From assembly GCA_046498185.1 (NCBI GenBank), contig JAWOBE010000179.1, forward strand, positions 66,528 through 130,527: a stretch of DNA of 64,000 nt, given 5' to 3'. This document shows positions 34,940 to 43,577 of this stretch, piece by piece; positions within the stretch are counted from its first letter, which is position 1; the number at the start of each line of letters is the position of its first letter. The notes beneath the pieces are model-generated. The model did not search any database, was not told the DNA's origin, and saw only the letters and a program-made list of their open reading frames with translations. This DNA comes from CAYXDR01 sp046498185 (GTDB lineage: Bacteria; Desulfobacterota; DSM-4660; Desulfatiglandales; Desulfatiglandaceae). The position numbers were made by a program, and so were the translations under genes.

Positions 34940-36520
34940 ATGACCGCAAGTAAATGGATGCATGTAGGTACCGTCCTTAAAATGAACGCTGTCAACTATC
35001 CACATAAGCTGGGTTGGCAGGACAAGGTCCAGGAATACACGTTCGCCCAATGGAACGAAAGGGCTTGCCGACTGGCCGACGGGCTGAAAACCATCGGTGT
35101 CGGTCATGGAGACAATTTTGCAGCGATCGCGTTCAACCGCGGGGAATGGATGGATATGTACGCAGCCTGCGCAAAAGGCGGTCAAGTTATCGTTCCCATA
35201 ATGTTCCGGCTTGCGGCGCCTGAAATCGAATATATCGTAAACCACTCCGAATGCAAGGCATTCGTAGTCGAAGCACCATTTGTGGAAATGATAAACGGTT
35301 TGAAAGACAAGCTCCCGATACCTGAAGACGCCTATGTCTTTCTCGGCGACGGTCCTGCCCCCGAAGGCTATGTGCACTATGAAGAACTTCTGTCTCGGTC
35401 TTCACCGGAAGAGCCTGATTCGATCGTGGATGCCGCGGATCCCTGGACAATCATGTACACTTCCGGCACAACCGGGAAACCCAAAGGCGTCGTGAGAACA
35501 CATGAAAGCTACATAGCCCAGTACATGCTCAACGATGTGAATATGGGCGTGCTGCCTTCGGACAAGGTGATGCTGGTCATGCCCATGTGCCATGTAAATT
35601 CGATATTTTATTCGTTTCCCTACACCCTTGTCACCGCCCCGGTATTCATCTATAATATGATTAGTTTCGACCCCAGAGATCTCCTTGAAACCATCGAGAA
35701 GTATCGCATCACCTTTACATCGCTTGTGCCAACACATTACATCATGATGCTCGCCCTTCCCGATGATGTAAAAAAGAACATAGACGTCTCAAGTATTCGT
35801 CAATTGCTCATTTCTTCGGCCCCGGCCAGAAAAGAACTTAAACTGGCAATCATGGACTATTTCAGGAACGCCGAATTGTGGGAAGCATACGGAAGCACCG
35901 AAGGAGGGCTCGTAACCTTGCTCCGGCCGGAGGATCAGTTCAAAAAACTGGGTTCGATCGGGAAAGAAATCTTCGGAACCGACAGAATCCGCGTCCTGGA
36001 TGCGGAAAGGCGCGAAGTACCCGATGGAGAAGTCGGGGAGTTGTTTTACCGCACCCCTATGCTGTTCAAAGAATATCTGAAAGATCCTGCCAAAACCGCT
36101 GATGCCTTCGATAAAGGCTGGTCTTCCGCCGGCGATATGGTGAGGAGGGATGAAGACGGCTTCTATGTCCTTGTGGACCGAAAGGCCAACATGATCATCA
36201 CGGGCGGGGAAAACGTCTACCCCTCGGAGGTGGAAAACGTTCTGGCTTCTCACGAGGGCGTCAGAGATGTGGCTGTCATCGGGATCCCTGACGACAAGTG
36301 GGGGGAAGCGGTCAAGGCTGTCGTCGTGCTTCATGAAGGTTTTGAAAAATCCGGGGAGCTTGCGACCGAATTGATGGAATTCACCCGCAGCAGGCTGGCC
36401 AGGTTTAAATGCCCCAAAAGCGTTGATTTCATAAGCGATGAAGATATGCCGAGAACACCCACCGGCAAAATTTTACACCGGATACTCCGAGAACGTTATG
36501 GCCGCTGGAGCGACCAATAA
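34940..36520 (+). CDS. AMP-forming acyl-CoA ligase (crotonobetaine/carnitine- or aryl-CoA ligase-like)
   Basis: 526-aa ANL ligase. P-loop MYTSGTTGKPKGV (172-184), AYGSTEGG, SAGDMVRRDEDGFYVLVDRKANMIITGGENVYPSEVE and catalytic Lys in PRTPTGKILHRILRER. Preferred substrate not determined; relatives activate crotonobetaine, long-chain or aromatic acids. Lies 55 nt after the activase with a good SD (AAGGAGG), so probably produces the CoA thioester handled by the dehydratase-like protein and thiolase on either side. Confidence 0.94.
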   Translation: MTASKWMHVGTVLKMNAVNYPHKLGWQDKVQEYTFAQWNERACRLADGLKTIGVGHGDNFAAIAFNRGEWMDMYAACAKGGQVIVPIMFRLAAPEIEYIVNHSECKAFVVEAPFVEMINGLKDKLPIPEDAYVFLGDGPAPEGYVHYEELLSRSSPEEPDSIVDAADPWTIMYTSGTTGKPKGVVRTHESYIAQYMLNDVNMGVLPSDKVMLVMPMCHVNSIFYSFPYTLVTAPVFIYNMISFDPRDLLETIEKYRITFTSLVPTHYIMMLALPDDVKKNIDVSSIRQLLISSAPARKELKLAIMDYFRNAELWEAYGSTEGGLVTLLRPEDQFKKLGSIGKEIFGTDRIRVLDAERREVPDGEVGELFYRTPMLFKEYLKDPAKTADAFDKGWSSAGDMVRRDEDGFYVLVDRKANMIITGGENVYPSEVENVLASHEGVRDVAVIGIPDDKWGEAVKAVVVLHEGFEKSGELATELMEFTRSRLARFKCPKSVDFISDEDMPRTPTGKILHRILRERYGRWSDQ

Positions 36521-36574
36521 ACAGGTATCAACTTAAACTTTAAGTAAACCCAAAACAGGAGGATGATTTCAGTT

Positions 36575-37771
36575 ATGTTGACCAAGGCGTTCATTCCATA
36601 CCGGGGCTATTACTCCTCACCGTTCTGCCGCTGGCAGGGTAGCATGCAAAATGACAACTCTATCGTTCTCGGCGCTCAGACCGCCGCACGCTGGATCAAT
36701 GCCCGGAATATAGACCCAGCGGTTCTTGATTACTGTTACTTTGGCATCACCGTCGGGCAGCCGGATCTTTTCTACAGCCATACTTGGGCTTCAGGTATGC
36801 TGGTCGAAGGTAAAAAAAACTTGCCTGCATTAATGATAAATCAGGCCTGCACGACTTCGGCGACCTGCATTCATCTGGCTGCATTACAGATAGAAACCGG
36901 ACATTTCGAAACAGGTTTTGCGCTGATGACCGACAGATGCTCCAACGGTCCCCACACAATCTGGCCCAACCCCCTTGGACCCGGCGGCCAGGTGACCTCC
37001 GAAAACTGGATGATGGACCACTTCAACAATGATCCCTGGGCTGGTTTGAAAATGGTGCAAACCGCAGAGAACGTCGCCAAGGAAGTAGGCACAACCAAAG
37101 AAGAATGCGACAGGGTGACGCTCAGGCGCTATCAACAATACCAGGACGCCCTGGCAAACGAACGGGCCTTTCAAAAGGGCTACATGTTTCCAGTCGAGGT
37201 CACTGTCACGAGAAAAAAAACGAAACTTGTCGAGGAGGACGAAGGTGTCACCGACACCACTGAAGAAGGATTGAAGAGGCTTAAACCGGTAGAACCCGGC
37301 GGCGTAATATCCTTCGGCGCCCAAACCCATCCTGCAGACGGCAACTGCGGAGTGATCGTGACCACCAAAGAAAAGGCCGCCGAGTTAAGTATCGACGACG
37401 CCGTCCAGATTCAAATTGTCTCCTATGGTTTCTCACGCGAAAAGAAGGGCTACATGGCAGCAGCACCCGTGCCGGCCGCCCAAATGGCTCTCAAAAACAG
37501 CGGGTTGAGCATCAGGGACATAAAAGCTATAAAAACACATAATCCTTTTGTAATAAACGACATTAACATGGCCATAAAATTGGGGGCTGATGTTATGGCC
37601 ATGAACAATTACGGCAGCTCGATCGTGTATGGGCATCCCCAGGCACCGACCGCAGGAAGGCTTATTATCGAACTTATCGAGGAATTGGTGCTCGCCGGTG
37701 GAGGCTACGGTATGTGGGCCGGCTGCGCTGCCGGAGATACAGCTGCAGCAATAGTTTTCAAAGTGGGATAA
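36575..37771 (+). CDS. Thiolase-family acetyl-CoA acetyltransferase
   Basis: 398-aa thiolase: cleaves or condenses acyl-CoAs. Nucleophile Cys92 (INQACTTSATC), His354 in YGHPQAPTAGR and the second catalytic Cys384 (WAGCAAGDTAAA) are present. The usual NEAF loop reads HNPF here, as in a divergent thiolase branch found with aromatic or fatty acid catabolism genes. The start at MLTKAF was taken because AGGAGG abuts the earlier ATG at 36563, leaving no room for initiation there. Last gene before the 37818 terminator. Confidence 0.92.
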   Translation: MLTKAFIPYRGYYSSPFCRWQGSMQNDNSIVLGAQTAARWINARNIDPAVLDYCYFGITVGQPDLFYSHTWASGMLVEGKKNLPALMINQACTTSATCIHLAALQIETGHFETGFALMTDRCSNGPHTIWPNPLGPGGQVTSENWMMDHFNNDPWAGLKMVQTAENVAKEVGTTKEECDRVTLRRYQQYQDALANERAFQKGYMFPVEVTVTRKKTKLVEEDEGVTDTTEEGLKRLKPVEPGGVISFGAQTHPADGNCGVIVTTKEKAAELSIDDAVQIQIVSYGFSREKKGYMAAAPVPAAQMALKNSGLSIRDIKAIKTHNPFVINDINMAIKLGADVMAMNNYGSSIVYGHPQAPTAGRLIIELIEELVLAGGGYGMWAGCAAGDTAAAIVFKVG

Positions 37772-37817
37772 CAACCTGCCTGCATACAAGCAGATACCGG
37801 ATATAGATTTCAAATTA

Positions 37818-37848
37818 AGGCCCCCGGGTTCTACCCGGGTGGCCTTTT
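37818..37848 (+). terminator. Rho-independent terminator ending the catabolic block
   Basis: AGGCC-CCCGGGT, 3-nt loop, ACCCGGG-T-GGCCT: a 12-bp stem with one bulged T, then TTTT. Placed 46 nt after the thiolase stop. Confidence 0.88.
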
Positions 37849-38017
37849 CTGTCTGTTGCGTTGACTCTCAAGGGCTAAACTCTTATGGTATCTACATCCA
37901 GGCTGGATTCAGCTATCCGCCTCTCGCGGGCGGTTATTCATCTGTGATTGTTTCCCTGTGTGCGATGGTCAAAAATTGTAACAAAAAAGTATAAAACGCA
38001 GGACGGCATTAAGAACA

Positions 38018-39691
38018 ATGAAAGAAGTAGCGTTCCAGGCATTGGGTGGTCTCGGCCTATTCCTGTTCGGGATGAAAATTATGTCCGAAGGGCTGCAGAA
38101 GGTTGCGGGCAGGAAGATGCGCCGGATACTCCAGATGGTTTCAAACAACCGTTTCGTAGGTTTCGGTGTCGGGGCCTTAGTAACAAGCATCATTCAGAGT
38201 TCTTCAGCCACTACGGTAATGTTGGTCAGTTTTGTCGATGCCGGTCTCATGACCCTTCGCCAGGCGGTAGGGGTAATTTTGGGAGCGAACGTCGGTACAA
38301 CGGTGACCGCGCAGCTAATCGCCTTCAACATCCAGGAATTCGCTCTCCCCGCCATTGCGCTGGGAGTTGCGCTCAAATTTTTTCTCAGCGGCCGTAAATG
38401 GTCATATGCCGGTGACGTACTACTGGGATTCGGCCTCGTTTTTTTCGGCCTGGCAACAATGAAAGCAGGCTTTGCTCCGCTCCGGGGAAATGAACTGTTT
38501 ATATCCTTTTTCACCAAATTCCAGGCTGACTCGCTGCCAGGAATCATGTTGTGCATACTGGCAGGAAGCCTCATCACAATGATTCTTCAAAGTTCGAGTG
38601 CAACGGTTGGGCTTACGATGGCTCTGGCATCCCAGGGGTTCCTGGATTTCAGCAGCAGCACCGCGTTGATTCTAGGAGACAATATCGGCACCACGATTAC
38701 GGCCCAACTGGCGAGCCTGGGGGCCAATACCAATGCGAGGCGCGCTGCTAATGCACATACGTTGTTCAACGTCGTCGGGGTGGTGATAATCGTCGCAATT
38801 TTACCCATTTTTCTTGATCTTGTCGAAGTTTTTACGCGCGCGGTTTCGGATCTCGGCCCCCCGGACATGATGGTTGACGGTCAAAGCGTGAACATTTCTC
38901 GCTATATCGCCAATTCCCATACATTGTTCAACGTGGTAGCCACCGTGATCTTCCTGCTGCTTCTACCGTATTTGGTAAAAGTCTCGGAGATGCTGACCCG
39001 AGAAAAAACCCAGCCAATTATGGAAGAAATACATAAAATCAAATACATAGATTCAAAATTCATTCATACACCTGACGTAGCTCTTGCCAAGGCCCGGGCG
39101 GAAATCAAGCGCATGGGAGACGCGGTGCAGGTGATGTTCAGGGACGTAGTGCAATCTATCAGGGACAGAAGGGTCAAGGACCTGGACAAATGGAAAAAAA
39201 GAGAAGACGCGATAGACAATCTTCAACGGGAAATCACGCAGTTCCTGGTACACGTGATGCAGAACCCCATCAGTCCCGAGGAATCAAAAGAAGTTTCCTC
39301 ACAGATGCGAATCGCGAACAACCTCGAACGCACCGGTGATGCGATCGAGAATATCGCTTATCTCGGAGAAGATCTTATAGAGCAAAATCTTTACTTCTCA
39401 GAAGATGCACTGGAAGAATATGATCGCATTTCAAGCGAGGTAAGCAAATTTATGATGATGGTAGTGGAAGCAATCGAGCTAGGCGAAACGGAAATGATGA
39501 AAGTGGCCGAAGAACTGGAAAACAGCATCGACTCGATGCGGGAAACCATGAAAAACAACCATGTCGCCCGTCTGCGGGATGCATCGTGTTCGGTGGATTC
39601 CGGCTTGATATTTCTGGACATGCTTTCTGCGTTCGAAAAAATGGGCGATTATTGTTACAATATAGCCCAGTCGCTGTCAGGGGTAAAATAG
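38018..39691 (+). CDS. Na+/phosphate cotransporter family protein with PhoU-like tail
   Basis: 557-aa NptA/YjbB-type transporter. Two inverted membrane halves carry the QSSSATT/QSSSATVG motifs (SIIQSSSATTVMLVSF, MILQSSSATVGLTMALA) with GANVGTT/GDNIGTT partners, followed by a cytoplasmic PhoU-like helical domain from about residue 340. Probably exports or imports phosphate with sodium. No classical Pho box was found upstream. Downstream genes begin 11 nt after the stop and form an operon with it. Confidence 0.94.
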   Translation: MKEVAFQALGGLGLFLFGMKIMSEGLQKVAGRKMRRILQMVSNNRFVGFGVGALVTSIIQSSSATTVMLVSFVDAGLMTLRQAVGVILGANVGTTVTAQLIAFNIQEFALPAIALGVALKFFLSGRKWSYAGDVLLGFGLVFFGLATMKAGFAPLRGNELFISFFTKFQADSLPGIMLCILAGSLITMILQSSSATVGLTMALASQGFLDFSSSTALILGDNIGTTITAQLASLGANTNARRAANAHTLFNVVGVVIIVAILPIFLDLVEVFTRAVSDLGPPDMMVDGQSVNISRYIANSHTLFNVVATVIFLLLLPYLVKVSEMLTREKTQPIMEEIHKIKYIDSKFIHTPDVALAKARAEIKRMGDAVQVMFRDVVQSIRDRRVKDLDKWKKREDAIDNLQREITQFLVHVMQNPISPEESKEVSSQMRIANNLERTGDAIENIAYLGEDLIEQNLYFSEDALEEYDRISSEVSKFMMMVVEAIELGETEMMKVAEELENSIDSMRETMKNNHVARLRDASCSVDSGLIFLDMLSAFEKMGDYCYNIAQSLSGVK

Positions 39692-39702
39692 TGGGCCGGC
39701 CC

Positions 39703-40542
39703 ATGAAACCAACCAAAGGATCGACAGCGATCGGCTACGGACCCAACTTTGAACCACCGGCGAAAGAAATGCTTGAAAAGCTTTACCGGCTATATAACTC
39801 CAGGCAATGGGTGCATCCGGATCCACTTGAATTTCTGTATAATTATGAAAATCCCGAGGACCGGGAAATCGTCGGGTTCATTGCGTCCTCGCTGGCTTAC
39901 GGGAGGGTGGCCCAGATACTTGTCAGCGTCGGCAGAGTCCTGGACCCTATGGGGCGGAGACCCGCACGGTTTCTTGATGAAAGCCTTCCGGAACAGCTGA
40001 TCCCCAGGTTCGAATCATTCGTACATCGTTTCACCACCGGATTCGACTTGACCTTGATGCTGACCGGCCTCAAGAGAGTGAGGGAACGCTTCGGCTCTCT
40101 TCAAAACTGCTTCTTGAGCGGCTATTCTCGATCCGACGACACGGTTATCCCGGCATTGAATCTGTTGATATCGGAAATCGGAAAAACCCCCGACGGCCGG
40201 TGCCGCCGTAACAGTCTCCTGCCTTCGCCTGATAAGGGAAGCGCCTGCAAAAGGCACCACCTTTTCCTGCGCTGGATGGTCAGAAGCGATATTGTTGATC
40301 CGGGGGGCTGGGAGGCGGTGAGCCCCTCGAAGTTGATCATTCCGCTGGATACACATATGTACCGGATCTGCTCCTCCTGGGGTTTCACAGAACGCAAAAG
40401 CTCCGGGGGGGCCGCTGCCCTGGATATTACCCGGGCCTTCAGAAAGATCACGCCGGAGGACCCCGTCCGATATGATTTCGCATTAACGAGGCTTGGGATA
40501 AGAAAAGACCTGGATGCGCAAATCCTTTTTTGCGGGAGGTAA
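39703..40542 (+). CDS. TIGR02757 family protein (DUF2400)
   Basis: 279-aa conserved protein of the TIGR02757 family, function unknown. Characteristic text: PLEFLYNYENPEDREIVGFIASSLAYGRV, KGSACKRHHLFLRWMVRSDIVDPGGW and LIIPLDTHMYRICSSWG. The C-terminal helices faintly recall HhH-GPD DNA glycosylases, which is a structural hint rather than a demonstrated role. Start moved to the Met at 39703; the longer frame runs through the end of the transporter gene. Four nt separate it from the next gene. Confidence 0.88.
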   Translation: MKPTKGSTAIGYGPNFEPPAKEMLEKLYRLYNSRQWVHPDPLEFLYNYENPEDREIVGFIASSLAYGRVAQILVSVGRVLDPMGRRPARFLDESLPEQLIPRFESFVHRFTTGFDLTLMLTGLKRVRERFGSLQNCFLSGYSRSDDTVIPALNLLISEIGKTPDGRCRRNSLLPSPDKGSACKRHHLFLRWMVRSDIVDPGGWEAVSPSKLIIPLDTHMYRICSSWGFTERKSSGGAAALDITRAFRKITPEDPVRYDFALTRLGIRKDLDAQILFCGR

Positions 40543-40545
40543 ATA

Positions 40546-41457
40546 ATGAATATATTCATCACAGGGGGGACAGGCTTCGTCGGAAGCCGCCTGACAGAGC
40601 ACTTGACTGCACTCGGCCACGGGGTGACCGTTCTCACCCGTAAACCTCCGTCCGGGCAGCCTTCAACTGGAATTTCCTATGTGACCGGCGATCCAGCCTC
40701 CGGCGGACCCTGGCAGCAGGCGGCAGCCGATCATGAAGCATTGATAAATCTGGCAGGCGCCAGCATTTTCAAGCGATGGAGTGATGACTATAAGAAAGTG
40801 ATACTTCAGAGCAGGCTGGACACCACCCGGAATCTAACGGAGGCGGCCGGACGGACGGGCTCTTCGGTGAAAGTGATGTTGAGTGCATCGGCGGTCGGTT
40901 ATTACGGCTCCAGGGGAGATCAGGAACTTACAGAGGATGACGAACCCGGTGACGATTTCCTCGCTTCTGTGTGCCGCCACTGGGAAGAAGCCGCTGCCTC
41001 GGCGGAAAACTTCGGCGTGCGCGTCGTTTTGTGTCGGCTGGGAATCGTACTGGGCCGCGACGGCGCAGCACTCTCGAAAATGCTCCCGCTTTATAAACAC
41101 CGCCTGGGGGCAAGACTCGGAACAGGGGAAAACTGGTTTTCCTGGGTGCACATAGATGACTTGGCTAAAGCGTTCGGAAATCTTCTCGAGGACGAAGAAA
41201 TCCATGGCCCTGTGAATATTACGGCGCCCCAGCCGGTGCGGTTCGGTCAATTTCATAGGGCTCTTTCCGCCGCTGTCGATAAAACTCAAATCGTGCCGCC
41301 CGTCCCTTCTTTCCTCGTGAGGTTGGTGCTTGGGGATTTCGGCCGGGTGTTGACCGAAGGGCAGCGCGTGTATCCCCGGGTTCTTTTGCAACAAAAATTC
41401 CGTTTCGCGTTTCCGGAACTCCAACCGGCTTTGAAAAACCTTGTCGGAATCTCCTGA
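40546..41457 (+). CDS. TIGR01777 family SDR-type epimerase (YfcH-like)
   Basis: 303-aa extended short-chain dehydrogenase. NAD(P) loop MNIFITGGTGFVGSRLTEHL, the Ser/Tyr region LSASAVGYYGSRGD, VVLCRLGIVLGRDGAAL and the C-terminal DUF1731 part (VLTEGQRVYPRVLLQQKFRFAFPEL). Human homologue is SDR39U1; substrate unknown. Separated by 3 nt from the upstream gene, SD GGGAGG. Confidence 0.94.
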   Translation: MNIFITGGTGFVGSRLTEHLTALGHGVTVLTRKPPSGQPSTGISYVTGDPASGGPWQQAAADHEALINLAGASIFKRWSDDYKKVILQSRLDTTRNLTEAAGRTGSSVKVMLSASAVGYYGSRGDQELTEDDEPGDDFLASVCRHWEEAAASAENFGVRVVLCRLGIVLGRDGAALSKMLPLYKHRLGARLGTGENWFSWVHIDDLAKAFGNLLEDEEIHGPVNITAPQPVRFGQFHRALSAAVDKTQIVPPVPSFLVRLVLGDFGRVLTEGQRVYPRVLLQQKFRFAFPELQPALKNLVGIS

Positions 41458-41485
41458 AACCCGGCGCACCAAAGGTAAACATGAT

Positions 41486-42493
41486 ATGGCTTGTCTGAAA
41501 ACAGGAAAAATCGACCCTGAACTTCTGGGGAAATTACTCGATCGCTATACATTCTCGGAGAACAGGGTGACGATCGGAGCAGGAATCGGAGAAGACGCCG
41601 CCGCCATTGAAATCGGAGACGGCTATCTGCTCGCCAAAACAGACCCGATAACCCACGTCACGGACAGGATAGGTTATTACGCCGTCCATATCAATGCGAA
41701 TGACATTGCAGCGATGGGTGGCACACCCGGGTGGTTTCTTGCAACAGTGTTGATGCCCCAGGGAAGCAAATTTGAAGATCTGGACAAAATCTTTTCACAA
41801 ATTTCAGGAACATGCAAAGGCCTCGGCATTTCCTACTGCGGTGGCCACACCGAAATTACGACTTCCGTCAAAAACCCGGTGGTGGTCGGACAAATGCTGG
41901 GCGAAGCTCCGAAAGAAGGGCTCAAGCCAACCTCCGGCGCCAGGGAAGGCGATTCAATAATAATGACCAAATGTGCGGCAATCGAAGCCACCGCGATCAT
42001 CTCGATCGAGCTGGAAAACGAATTGCGCAAAATTTTTCCTGCAAAGTTGCTCGAACGCGCGAAGAATTACCTCTTAAATCCTGGTATCAGCGTCGTAAAA
42101 GATGCGCGCGTGCTAGCCGAAATGTCTGCGGTCCACGCATTGCATGACCCGACCGAAGGAGGAATCGCGACCGGCATTTTCGAAATAGCCGAAGCGAGTG
42201 GCCTGGGCGTCACTTTGAACGCGGACGACATCCCGATAAGCGAAGAAACCAGGCTCTTGTGTGAACACCTGGATATAAACCCGCTGGGGACTTTCGCTTC
42301 GGGATCTCTCCTCGCGGCGATAGACAAAGGGGCGGTCGACGAAGCCCTAAGGCGGCTTCATAAAGCCGGGATCCCGGCTTGCACGGTAGGGGAGACCGGG
42401 CCTTCAGACGACGGAAAATGGTTGAACCGAGGAGGAATCCGCACACCGCTCCCCGTGTTTCACCAGGACGAACTGTCCAAAATTCTGGGCTGA
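41486..42493 (+). CDS. AIR synthase-related (HypE/PurM-fold) protein
   Basis: 335-aa protein of the PurM/HypE/SelD ATP-binding fold. Visible: GAGIGEDAAAIEIGDGYLLAKTDPITH (ATP/Mg loop), HINANDIAAMGGTPGWFLATVL, and HDPTEGGIATGIFEIAEASGLG. The C-terminal PRxC tail that receives the cyanide group in true HypE is absent, and the SelD N-terminal Cys/Sec loop is missing, so neither hydrogenase maturation nor selenophosphate synthesis should be assumed. Start at MACLKTG, with AAAGG about 10 nt upstream. Confidence 0.85.
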   Translation: MACLKTGKIDPELLGKLLDRYTFSENRVTIGAGIGEDAAAIEIGDGYLLAKTDPITHVTDRIGYYAVHINANDIAAMGGTPGWFLATVLMPQGSKFEDLDKIFSQISGTCKGLGISYCGGHTEITTSVKNPVVVGQMLGEAPKEGLKPTSGAREGDSIIMTKCAAIEATAIISIELENELRKIFPAKLLERAKNYLLNPGISVVKDARVLAEMSAVHALHDPTEGGIATGIFEIAEASGLGVTLNADDIPISEETRLLCEHLDINPLGTFASGSLLAAIDKGAVDEALRRLHKAGIPACTVGETGPSDDGKWLNRGGIRTPLPVFHQDELSKILG

Positions 42494-42511
42494 CAATCGC
42501 GGAGTCGAATT

Positions 42512-43558
42512 TCACACCATTGGGAGGTTGAAAGCCTCTGCTAAAGTATAATCGTAGGGTGGACGAAGTACCCCCCTTTCGGTAATTATCGCATCGACAT
42601 ATTCCGCGGGTGTAATGTCAAAGGCCGGGTTAAACGCCTCAATCCCCTCGGGCCCCAAAGATTTTCCGGCTATTGTGGTCACCTCCGAGGGATCTCGCTT
42701 CTCCACGGGGATGAAATCACCACTCGAAACAGACAGGTCGATAGTGGACAACGGAGCGGCGACATAGAATGGAATGCCGTTCGTGCGGGCGAGAACAGCC
42801 AGCTGATACGTTCCGATTTTATTGGCTACATCGCCGTTCGCGGCTATCCGATCAGCCCCGGTCACCACTGCATCGACGCCCCCGAACCGCATCATGTAAC
42901 CGGCCGCACTGTCTACGATGACCGTCACCGGGATGCCCTCCATTTTCAATTCAAAGGATGTCAGCCGTAAACCCTGCAGCCATGGCCTTGTTTCCCCGGC
43001 TACGACGCGTATATGTTTCCCGGCCGAAGCCGCCGCCCGGATCACTCCGAGCGCGGTACCGTAACCGCCGGTCGCAAGGGCGCCGGCGTTGCAGTGTGTC
43101 ATAATGAGAGCCGGGTCCGGTATCAACTTCTCGCCGTACCGGCCTATCGCGTGGTTGATCTCAATATCTTCATTGAGAAGAGATGTCGCTTCCCTCCGAA
43201 GAGCTTCCACGATTTGTTCGACCGGGCTGTCTTTAAGGCCCTCGACCACAGCCTGCATGCGCTCGACCGCCCATTTGAGATTGACCGCCGTAGGTCGTGC
43301 GGCCAGGATTTCGCTTGCGATGCGTTCGAATTCATTAAAAAATCTCGAGGGTGCACGCGAAGCAGCACGACGGGCGCCTATTGCAAGGCCCATAGCCGCA
43401 GCGATTCCTATAGCCGGGGCGCCCCGAATAACCATATTCCGGATCCCACGGATCACATCCTTGTAGCTGCGGCAAGTGTACCATTGCACATGCGCAGGCA
43501 GTTTTCGCTGATCTACCATCCGCACATCGAGCCCATGCCATTCGATCGTCGGAACCAT
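42512..43558 (-). CDS. mtnA: S-methyl-5-thioribose-1-phosphate isomerase
   Basis: Converts 5-methylthioribose-1-P to the ribulose form in methionine salvage. 348 aa. Diagnostic: YKDVIRGIRNMVIRGAPAIGIAAAMG, the catalytic Cys region THCNAGALATGGYGTALGVIR, and the Asp in VVTGADRIAANGDVANKIGTY. eIF2B-alpha fold. Gap to the upstream ilvE-type gene is 19 nt, so they share a transcript. No other mtn genes are in the window. Confidence 0.97.
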   Translation of the reverse strand: MVPTIEWHGLDVRMVDQRKLPAHVQWYTCRSYKDVIRGIRNMVIRGAPAIGIAAAMGLAIGARRAASRAPSRFFNEFERIASEILAARPTAVNLKWAVERMQAVVEGLKDSPVEQIVEALRREATSLLNEDIEINHAIGRYGEKLIPDPALIMTHCNAGALATGGYGTALGVIRAAASAGKHIRVVAGETRPWLQGLRLTSFELKMEGIPVTVIVDSAAGYMMRFGGVDAVVTGADRIAANGDVANKIGTYQLAVLARTNGIPFYVAAPLSTIDLSVSSGDFIPVEKRDPSEVTTIAGKSLGPEGIEAFNPAFDITPAEYVDAIITERGVLRPPYDYTLAEAFNLPMV

Positions 43559-43577
43559 CAGAGCCTCCCGAAGAAAG

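Noticed and set aside
37920..37970. Pho box upstream of the Na/Pi transporter
   Set aside because: Two CTGTG-like halves exist near 37943, but they are 14 nt apart instead of the usual 11 and the flanks do not match.
41486..42493. True HypE or SelD
   Set aside because: No C-terminal PRxC tail and no SelD N-terminal Cys/Sec motif, so annotated only as AIR synthase-related.
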